A DNA stretch of 64,000 bases from Paracidovorax konjaci. GTDB lineage: Bacteria; Pseudomonadota; Gammaproteobacteria; Burkholderiales; Burkholderiaceae_C. The translations under genes were made by a program, and so were the position numbers. The notes under the pieces were generated by a model. It saw only the letters and a program-made list of their open reading frames with translations. It did no database searches and was not told the DNA's origin. Location of the stretch: NCBI RefSeq assembly GCF_900112675.1, contig NZ_FOMQ01000003.1, positions 1-64,000 on the forward strand. Reading direction: 5' to 3'. This document shows, in pieces, positions 44,166 through 50,377 of the stretch. How positions within the stretch are numbered: position 1 is the stretch's first letter; each line of letters starts with the position of its first letter.

Positions 44166-46190
44166 TCAAGGCCTGCGCGCGGCCAGCCGCTCCACCACGG
44201 CGACGAGGCGATCGATTTCCTCGAACGTGTTGTAGAACGCCAGCGATGGCCGCACCGTGGCCTCCACGCCAAAGCGGCGCAGGATGGGCTGCGCACAATG
44301 GTGGCCCGTGCGCACGGCGATGCCTTCCTGGTTGAGCGCGTCGCCCACCTCTGCCGTCGTATGGCCCGCCAGCACGAACGACATCACGCTCGCCTTGTCG
44401 GCCGCGGTGCCGATGAGGCGCACGCCACGCACGCTGCCCAGCGCACGCATGCCGTACTCCAGTAGTTCGTGCTCGTAGCGCGCTATAGCCTCGATGCCGA
44501 CACGGCCGACGTAGTCGATCGCCGCGCCCAGGCCCACCGCATCGGCGATGTTGCCGGTGCCGGCCTCGAACGTGTTGGGCAGCGGTTGGTACACCGTCTT
44601 CTCGAAGGTGACGTCGGCGATCATGTTGCCGCCGCCCTGCCAGGGCGGCATGTCTTCGAGCACCTCGCGCTTGCCCCACAGCGCGCCGATGCCCGTGGGC
44701 CCGAACACCTTGTGGCCGGAGAAGACGAAGAAGTCCGCGCCGATATCCTGGACGTCCACGCGCATGTGCGACACGGACTGCGCGCCGTCCACCAGCGCCC
44801 GCGCCCCTGCGCGGTGCGCCATCTCCACGATCTGCTTGACCGGAACCACCGTACCCAGGGCATTGGACACCTGGGTCACCGCGACGATCCGGGTGCGCGA
44901 ATTCAGGAGCTTCTGGTACTCGTCCAGCCGCACCTGCCCGGTGTCGTCCACGGGGATCACGCGCAGCTTCGCCCCCTTGGCGGACGCGAGTTGCTGCCAT
45001 GGAACGATGTTGGCGTGGTGCTCCAGATGGCTCACGATGATCTCGTCGCCTTCGTCCACGTGCTGCATGCCCCAGCTCTTGGCCACGAGGTTGATGGCCT
45101 CCGTCGTGCCGCGCACGAAGATCACTTCGTTCACGTCCGGTGCGTTCAGGAAGCGCCGTACGCGCTCGCGGGCGCCTTCGTAGGCATCCGTGGCGCGCGC
45201 AGCCAGTTCATGGGCCGCGCGGTGGATGTTGGAGTTTTCGTGCTCGTAGAAGTGGCTGATGCGCTCGATCACCGAACGCGGCTTGTGCGTGGTGGCCGCG
45301 TTGTCCAGCCATGCCAGGGGCCTGCCGTTCACGCGCTCGGCAAGGATCGGAAAATCCCGCCGCAGCGCATGCACGTCGAAGGCGCTGCGCGCGGATGCAC
45401 CGGCCGCGGGAGCCGCACCCGCGTCCGCCCCTCGGCCAGAAGCCGTGCCGCTGTCGGTGCCGCGCCCCTGCCGCGAGGGATGGGGCGGCGTCACGTAGCC
45501 ATCGGGCAGCGTGACCGCATCCACGAAGTAGAAGCGCGGCTCGGCCGAAGGCAACGCACCCGCCGCGGCGGAACCGGGCGCGGGCGCCGCGCGGGGCACC
45601 TCGGGCACGGCGAACGGCAGGCGGGCCAGCGCGTCCAGCCCACCGGGCTCCCGCGGGCCTGCGGCGGAAGGCGCGCCAGGCTTCGGAAGGTCGCTGAAAT
45701 AGAAGGGTGACGGTGCAGCCGACGCAGGCGATGCGACTGCCGCGGCACCGCCCGCAGCAGGCGCCACGGCCGGAGGAACACCGGTCACCGCACTGCCGAC
45801 GCGCGGCTCGTAGGCCGGCAAGGCACCGAGCGCATGGTCGGGTATGCCGTTGCCCGCCTGCGCATGCGGCAGCAAGCCCGGCGCGCGGTTGGCGAGCGAC
45901 GCCAGGGGCGTCGGCGATGACGGCAGCAGATTGCTGCCCGGGATCTGGCCCAGCGGCACGGGCGTGCCGGGGATGCCCGGCGCGAGTCCCGCAGGGCTGG
46001 CCAGCGGGGAGCCGGCGGGCGCCACGTTCACGGGAGCCTGAACGCCCGGAACCGAAGCCAGGGCCTGCTGGCCCGGCGCTGCACCGAACAGCGCATTGGC
46101 CATGCGTGCGAGCTGCGCGACATCCAGCGGCGACGGCGCGCCGTCGGCCGCACCGGGCAAGGAAGGGGTCGTCGAGGAGGAAATCGCCAT
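44166..46190 (-). CDS. Encapsulin-cargo cysteine desulfurase (SufS-like, group II) with long N-terminal targeting region
   Basis: This 674-residue protein, about 400 residues of enzyme plus 270 of extension, removes sulfur from cysteine as a PLP-bound persulfide. The enzyme part begins near FDVHALRRDFPILAERVNG (271). It shows NAATTHKP, SHLEHHANIVPW, ALVDGAQSVSH, the PLP Lys494 in FVFSGHKVFGPTG and the persulfide Cys632 in RTGHHCAQP. The Ala/Pro/Gly-rich N-terminus (1-270) looks disordered and carries two related motifs: PFYFSDLPKPG (162-172) and RFYFVDAVTLPDGY (219-232), plus a helix LDVAQLARMANALFGAAPG. Such extensions load the enzyme into Family 2A encapsulin shells, here encoded 17 bp upstream. 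Confidence 0.95.
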   Translation of the reverse strand: MAISSSTTPSLPGAADGAPSPLDVAQLARMANALFGAAPGQQALASVPGVQAPVNVAPAGSPLASPAGLAPGIPGTPVPLGQIPGSNLLPSSPTPLASLANRAPGLLPHAQAGNGIPDHALGALPAYEPRVGSAVTGVPPAVAPAAGGAAAVASPASAAPSPFYFSDLPKPGAPSAAGPREPGGLDALARLPFAVPEVPRAAPAPGSAAAGALPSAEPRFYFVDAVTLPDGYVTPPHPSRQGRGTDSGTASGRGADAGAAPAAGASARSAFDVHALRRDFPILAERVNGRPLAWLDNAATTHKPRSVIERISHFYEHENSNIHRAAHELAARATDAYEGARERVRRFLNAPDVNEVIFVRGTTEAINLVAKSWGMQHVDEGDEIIVSHLEHHANIVPWQQLASAKGAKLRVIPVDDTGQVRLDEYQKLLNSRTRIVAVTQVSNALGTVVPVKQIVEMAHRAGARALVDGAQSVSHMRVDVQDIGADFFVFSGHKVFGPTGIGALWGKREVLEDMPPWQGGGNMIADVTFEKTVYQPLPNTFEAGTGNIADAVGLGAAIDYVGRVGIEAIARYEHELLEYGMRALGSVRGVRLIGTAADKASVMSFVLAGHTTAEVGDALNQEGIAVRTGHHCAQPILRRFGVEATVRPSLAFYNTFEEIDRLVAVVERLAARRP

Positions 46191-46207
46191 GGGTGCGCCC
46201 CCGCCGC

Positions 46208-47140
46208 TCACTTGTAGGTGTCCGGATAGTCGTGGTAGCGGTTCACTTCCACATCGTCGAGCACGGCCAGCGCGTCGGGCGTGAGCACGGCGAGCGAGCA
46301 GTAGAGCGAGATGAGGTAGGAAGCGATCGCATGGTTGTTGATGCCCATGAAGCGCACCGACAGGCCGGGGCTCTGCTCGCCCGGCAGGCCCGGCTGGAAG
46401 AGGCCCACCACGCCCTGGCGACGGTCGCCCACGCGCAGCAGCAGGATCTTGCTCTTGCCGTCGGCCACGGGCACCTTGTCCGAAGGGATCAGCGGGATGC
46501 CGCGCCACGTGATGAACTGCGAGCCGAACAGGCTCACGGTGGGCGGCGGCGTGCCGCGGCGCGTGGCTTCGCGGCCGAAGGCGGCGATGGCCAGCGGATG
46601 GGTCAGGAAGAAGGCCGGTTCTTTCCAGACCTTGGTGAGCAGTTCGTCGAGGTCGTCCGGCGTGGGCGCGCCCGTGAGCGGGAAGATGCGTTGCTCTTCG
46701 GTCACCTGGGCCAGCAGGCCGTAGTCCGGGTTGTTGATGAGCTCGCTCTCCTGGTTCTCCTTGATGGTCTCGATGGTGAGGCGCAACTGCTCCTTCACCT
46801 GGTCGTGCGGACTGCTGTAGAGATCGGAGATGCGCGTGTGCACGTCGAGCACGGTGGAAACCGCATTCAGGAAGAACTCGCGCGGGTTCTCTTCGTAGTC
46901 CACGAAGGTACGCGGAAGCTGGTTCTCCTCTTCCTTGGCCGTGCAGGTGACCTTGATCGACTCGGGGTTCTTGACCCGGTTCAGCCGGTAGATACCTGCT
47001 TCCACCGGCACCCATTGCAACAGGTGCGTGAGCCAGCGCGGGCTGATGGTGGAAAGCTGCGGCGCGGTCTTGGTGGCGTTCGCCAGTTGCCGTGCTGCGT
47101 TGTCGCCGAGTGCGGTCGTTCCGCCCAGTGTTGCCGACAT
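46208..47140 (-). CDS. Family 2A encapsulin shell protein (SrpI-like)
   Basis: This 310-residue HK97-fold shell protein self-assembles into an icosahedral compartment. The sequence follows the SrpI/major-membrane-protein-I group: SPRWLTHLLQWVPVEAGIYR, LPRTFVDYEENPREFFLNAV, LLAQVTEEQRIFPLTGAPTP, LGSQF-like FGSQFITWRGIPLIPSDKVP, LLLRVGDRRQGVVGLFQPGL, and the C-terminal DALAVLDDVEVNRYHDYPD. The length lacks room for the cyclic-nucleotide-binding insert of Family 2B, so it is 2A. GGGAGTTTTTGAC precedes the ATG. The cargo gene follows after 17 bp. Confidence 0.95.
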   Translation of the reverse strand: MSATLGGTTALGDNAARQLANATKTAPQLSTISPRWLTHLLQWVPVEAGIYRLNRVKNPESIKVTCTAKEEENQLPRTFVDYEENPREFFLNAVSTVLDVHTRISDLYSSPHDQVKEQLRLTIETIKENQESELINNPDYGLLAQVTEEQRIFPLTGAPTPDDLDELLTKVWKEPAFFLTHPLAIAAFGREATRRGTPPPTVSLFGSQFITWRGIPLIPSDKVPVADGKSKILLLRVGDRRQGVVGLFQPGLPGEQSPGLSVRFMGINNHAIASYLISLYCSLAVLTPDALAVLDDVEVNRYHDYPDTYK

Positions 47141-47210
47141 GTCAAAAACTCCCTGTGGTTCGTAGCGGTGATGGAAAACCCGCAGAGTGTCCCGGCCTCC
47201 ACTGTCGCGT

Positions 47211-47483
47211 TCAACATGCTATAGCCGCCAAGCCTCCGTGATCGCTGCGGCGCGCCTCGGCCAGTTGCTCCCCGCGCCCCAGCAGGGCGGACGCGGGCAC
47301 GCCCAGCGACGTGGCCAGCTTGGACACCGTGACCAGCGAGGGCACGACCGCCCCGCGCTCGATCTCCCCGACGTACGAGCGGTTGAGGTCGGAATACTCG
47401 GCCAGCCGCTCCTGGGACCAGCCCATCGACTCACGCGACTGGCGCACGGCGATACCGAAGCCTTTGACCAGATCCGCCGTCAT
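47211..47483 (-). CDS. XRE-family transcriptional regulator in the encapsulin operon
   Basis: This 90-residue protein consists almost entirely of a Cro/C1-type HTH (about 10-68: GFGIAVRQSRESMGWSQERL, AEYSDLNRSYVGEIERGAVV, PSLVTVSKLATSLGVPASAL). No sensor domain is visible. The ATG overlaps the stop of the serine acetyltransferase gene (ATGA), and the encapsulin gene begins 70 bp downstream, so it is co-transcribed and probably regulates this operon. The 70-bp gap might hold its operator or an internal promoter. Confidence 0.93.
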   Translation of the reverse strand: MTADLVKGFGIAVRQSRESMGWSQERLAEYSDLNRSYVGEIERGAVVPSLVTVSKLATSLGVPASALLGRGEQLAEARRSDHGGLAAIAC

Positions 47484-48430
47484 GCGCCCGCCCCTCCCGG
47501 CGGCTCCTGGGAAGGAGCGCCCTCCCGGGCATTTTCCCGGGCCGTCGCCTGCGTGATGTGGGCGCCGGCAGGCACGTCGTAGGTCACCCAGACATTGCCT
47601 CCGATGACGGCACCGCGGCCCAGGGTGACCCGGCCGAGGATGGTGGCGCCGGCATAGATCACGACGTCGTCTTCCACCAGCGGATGCCGTGCCAGGCCCT
47701 TCTGCGGCCGGCCTTCGGCATCGGTGGGGAACCGTTTGGCGCCCAGCGTCACGGCCTGGTAGAGGCGCACGCGTTCGCCGATCACGGCGGTCTCGCCGAT
47801 CACCACGCCCGTGCCGTGGTCGATGAAGAAGCCGGCGCCGATGCGTGCGCCCGGGTGGATGTCGATGCCTGTCTGCGCATGCGCCAGCTCCGACACCATG
47901 CGCGCCAGCAGCGACAGGCCCAGCCCGTAGAGGATGTGCGCGAGCCGGTGGTGGATCATCGCCAGCACGCCGGGGTAGCACAGCAGCACTTCGTCCACGC
48001 TGCGCGCCGCGGGGTCGCCCCGGTAGGCGGCCAGCACGTCCGAATCCAGCAGGCGGCGGATGTCCGGCAGCGCCTCGGCGAAAGCCCGCGCCGCGTTCAG
48101 GGCGGCGGCCTCCTGGCCTTCCGCGTCGGGCGCGGCGCCCGCATGGCGCATGCCGTGCCCCAGTTCCAGCGCGATCTGCCCGTGCAGGGTCTGCAGGGCG
48201 CCATCGAGCTGGTGGGCCACGAACAGGTCTTCGCTCTCGGGCCGCAGGTCATGGGGGCCGAGCCGCAGCGGAAACAGTGCGCCCTTGAGTTGCTCCACGA
48301 TGCGCGCGACCGCATCGCGCGACGGGAACTCACGGCCCGCCGGCTCCTGCTCGCGGTTCTGGGCTTCGCGCCATTCGCGGCGCACAGCATGCAATCGGTG
48401 GCCGATGCCGGCAATGTCGAAGGTGGCCAT
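47480..48430 (-). CDS. cysE: Serine O-acetyltransferase (EpsC/CysE type)
   Basis: This 316-residue enzyme makes O-acetylserine, the carbon acceptor for sulfide in cysteine synthesis. The N-terminal helical domain (SEDLFVAHQLDGALQTLHGQ, CYPGVLAMIHHRLAHILYGL) leads to the left-handed beta-helix of hexapeptide repeats. The catalytic region is GIDIHPGARIGAGFFIDHGT followed by GVVIGETAVIGERVRLYQAV. The longer form resembles EpsC. Placement in an operon with a rhodanese and an encapsulated cysteine desulfurase is the canonical Family 2A arrangement. GAGGAAAGTTGCCC precedes the start. Confidence 0.94.
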   Translation of the reverse strand: MATFDIAGIGHRLHAVRREWREAQNREQEPAGREFPSRDAVARIVEQLKGALFPLRLGPHDLRPESEDLFVAHQLDGALQTLHGQIALELGHGMRHAGAAPDAEGQEAAALNAARAFAEALPDIRRLLDSDVLAAYRGDPAARSVDEVLLCYPGVLAMIHHRLAHILYGLGLSLLARMVSELAHAQTGIDIHPGARIGAGFFIDHGTGVVIGETAVIGERVRLYQAVTLGAKRFPTDAEGRPQKGLARHPLVEDDVVIYAGATILGRVTLGRGAVIGGNVWVTYDVPAGAHITQATARENAREGAPSQEPPGGAGA

Positions 48431-48459
48431 GGGCAACTTTCCTCGTGGATCGCCCGTGG

Positions 48460-48942
48460 TCAGTCCTGCACCCAGGGCAGGCCATGGAAACGCCAACCGT
48501 CGTCACCGCCGCGGTGCTGCAGCGCGTCCAGTTCGCCCTCGAAGCCTTCGAGCACATTGAACACGGTGCCAAAGCCTGCCTGGGCCGCCGCCTGCGCGGC
48601 CAGCACGGAGCGCTTGCCGCTGCGGCACAGCAGCAGCGCCACGGCGTTGCGCCCGCCGTGCGCGGCCAGCTTGGCTTCGAGCTCGCGCGCGAAGCGCGGG
48701 TTGCGGGTGAGGGCCGTGCCCGTGGCCCATGGCACGTGCAGCGAACCCGGCACGTGCCCGACGAATTTGCGTTCTTCCGCCGACCGCACGTCCACCAGCA
48801 CAGCCTCGCCTTCCTGGTGCAGCCGCCAGGCAACGGGTGGCGACACACCTCCGGCATACGCCAGACCTTCGCGCTGGGCCTGCTCGCGTGCAGTTTCCAG
48901 TTCGGTCGGCAAAACAGTTTCGAGGGTGGCGGCGGACGACAT
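48460..48942 (-). CDS. Rhodanese-domain sulfurtransferase in the encapsulin operon
   Basis: This 160-residue single-domain rhodanese reads GGVSPPVAWRLHQEGEAVLV, DVRSAEERKFVGHVPGSLHV and the active-site loop LLLCRSGKRS with Cys106, followed by AAAQAGFGTVFNVLEGFEGE. It can carry sulfur as a persulfide. It is the first gene of the operon (rhodanese-cysE-xre-encapsulin-desulfurase), 29 bp before cysE, with a strong CAGGAGAAGCTCCCC ribosome site. The preceding 265 bp contain an AT-rich tract with CAAAAGAATA at 49030-49039. Confidence 0.93.
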   Translation of the reverse strand: MSSAATLETVLPTELETAREQAQREGLAYAGGVSPPVAWRLHQEGEAVLVDVRSAEERKFVGHVPGSLHVPWATGTALTRNPRFARELEAKLAAHGGRNAVALLLCRSGKRSVLAAQAAAQAGFGTVFNVLEGFEGELDALQHRGGDDGWRFHGLPWVQD

Positions 48943-49029
48943 GGGGAGCTTCTCCTGGGCTATGGATGGAAGCGGCTTTTTTCTTGGAAAGCGCGCTGTC
49001 GGCCACTTTAGGTCGCGCCCCACGGAACC

Positions 49030-49039
49030 CAAAAGAATA
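49030..49039. promoter_or_regulatory. Candidate sulfur-regulator element upstream of the encapsulin operon
   Basis: CAAAAGAATA begins a conspicuous AT-rich stretch (about 49029-49075) located 88 bp upstream of the rhodanese start. The same decamer occurs 62 bp upstream of sbp. A shared CysB-like regulator is inferred. Confidence 0.35.
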
Positions 49040-49106
49040 AAAAATTAAAACTTCAAAACAAAATCATCCATAGTCGACATGGGGCCGCGCTCTGCGTCGC
49101 AAAGCA

Positions 49107-49142
49107 AAAGCCGCATGCCGCCCGAAGGCTGCATGCGGCTTT
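49107..49142 (-). terminator. Intrinsic terminator downstream of metQ
   Basis: AAAGCCGCATGC and GCATGCGGCTTT enclose a 12-nt loop. Read on the minus strand it follows metQ and ends in TTTTGCTTTG. Confidence 0.8.
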
Positions 49143-49207
49143 CTGGAGGGCAGGCCAGGGCCTGCCCCGTTCGCCGGAAGGCCGGCGAACAGAACAAAAA
49201 GGAGCGT

Positions 49208-50005
49208 TTACCAGCCCGCGAGCACTGCGCCCTTGAACTGGGTTTCGATGTACTGGCGGATCTCGTCCGACTGGTAGGCTTTCACGAGCTTGCCCACCCA
49301 GGGCTTGTCCTTGTCGGCCTCGCGCACGGCGATCAGGTTCACGTAGTGGCTCTTGGCGCTTTCCTGGGCAATGGCGTCGGTCTTGGGGTTGAGGCCCGCG
49401 GACAGCGCGAAATTGGTATTGATTGCGGCGGCATCCAGATCGTCGAGGGACCGAGCCAGTTGGGCGGCATCGAGTTCGACGAACTTCAGCTTCTTGGGGT
49501 TGGAGGTCACGTCCAGCGGCGTGGCCTTGAGGCCGGCGCCCTCCTTCAGCTTGATGAGCCCCTTGTCCTGCAGCACCAGCAGCACACGGCCCCCGTTGGT
49601 CGGGTCGTTCGGAATGCCGAAGCGGGCGCCTTCCTTCAGGTCTTCGAGCTTCTTGACCTTCTTGGAATAGAGGCCGATGGGGAAGTTGACCGTGTAGCCC
49701 ACGGAGACAAGCTTGTAGCCACGGTCCTTGACCTGGGCGTCCAGGTAGGGCTTGTGCTGGTAGCTGTTGGCGTCCAGGTCGCCGGCGGCCAGCGCCGCGT
49801 TGGGCTGCACGTAGTCGCTGAATTCGACGATCTGGATCTTCAGGCCGTCTTTTTCGGCCACTTTCTTCACCTGTTCGAAGATTTGCGCGTGCGGGCCTGC
49901 CGTCACGCCGATCTTGAGCGGCTTGTCCTGCGCCAGGACGGGGTTGCAGAAGCCGGCGGCGAATGCGAGGGCCAGGGCCGACTGCAGCAGGGAGCGCTTG
50001 TTCAC
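49208..50005 (-). CDS. metQ: Methionine ABC transporter substrate-binding protein (MetQ/NlpA family)
   Basis: This 265-residue periplasmic protein captures D- or L-methionine for MetNI. Hallmarks are LKIGVTAGPHAQIFEQVKKV, NAALAAGDLDANSYQHKPYL, ARFGIPNDPTNGGRVLLVLQ and DAAAINTNFALSAGL. The signal region AAGFC-NPVLAQ is ambiguous: the Cys is not in a canonical lipobox, so a soluble form cleaved after VLA is possible. It starts with GTG at 50005 after AAGGTGATTCC. Its partner genes metNI are 6 kb away on the same strand, separated by unrelated genes. Confidence 0.94.
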   Translation of the reverse strand: MNKRSLLQSALALAFAAGFCNPVLAQDKPLKIGVTAGPHAQIFEQVKKVAEKDGLKIQIVEFSDYVQPNAALAAGDLDANSYQHKPYLDAQVKDRGYKLVSVGYTVNFPIGLYSKKVKKLEDLKEGARFGIPNDPTNGGRVLLVLQDKGLIKLKEGAGLKATPLDVTSNPKKLKFVELDAAQLARSLDDLDAAAINTNFALSAGLNPKTDAIAQESAKSHYVNLIAVREADKDKPWVGKLVKAYQSDEIRQYIETQFKGAVLAGW

Positions 50006-50377
50006 GGAATCACCTTGTCGTATGGGAAAGCGTGCATCTTAGGTTTCACGTCATACAACCCATAACAATAGGTTTTCATTTCCTTACAACACCCGGGCAT
50101 AAACCAGCCCGTGGCGCGCAATGCCATCAAGGAATGTTGTCCCGGGTTACTACCGATTTCATCCCCATGGTTGGCGTCAACAATGGCGCCGCATCGCGAT
50201 GTTAACGTTAACAAAACACCTTCTGAATGGGAATAGTGCCTTTTGAGGACTTTTTCCTAAGCGCATGACCGGCGCCCGGCGAACGCCCTTTCTGAACGGC
50301 TCACGGTGCAGCGGCTGCGGAGGCCACGCCCTTTGCGCATCCGCTCGCAATCACAAGAAATCCACAGGAGACAAACC
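50006..50377. other. Gene-free divergent region between metQ and the MBL-fold lipoprotein
   Basis: These 372 bp include an AT-rich tract (about 50040-50090, CATAACAATAGGTTTTCATT) that likely carries the metQ promoter. The perfect palindrome TGTTAACGTTAACA lies at 50200-50213. I found no SAM-type riboswitch or small coding region that I can support. Confidence 0.5.
50200..50213. promoter_or_regulatory. 14-bp palindrome resembling a LacI-family operator
   Basis: TGTTAACGTTAACA is a perfect palindrome with the central CG and outer TG/CA typical of LacI/GalR-family operators. It lies 165 bp upstream of the MBL-fold lipoprotein gene and 195 bp upstream of metQ. No LacI-family gene is in the window. 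Confidence 0.45.

Noticed and set aside
44485-44495. GCTATAGC sequences at about 44484 and 47218 as further repeat copies
   Set aside because: They are plain 8-bp palindromes without the 7-nt spacer and T-rich centre, and both fall within ordinary coding sequence.
46208-47140. The encapsulin as a phage capsid protein from a prophage remnant
   Set aside because: No portal, terminase, tail or integrase genes are present, and the linked desulfurase, serine acetyltransferase and rhodanese genes match the encapsulin arrangement instead.
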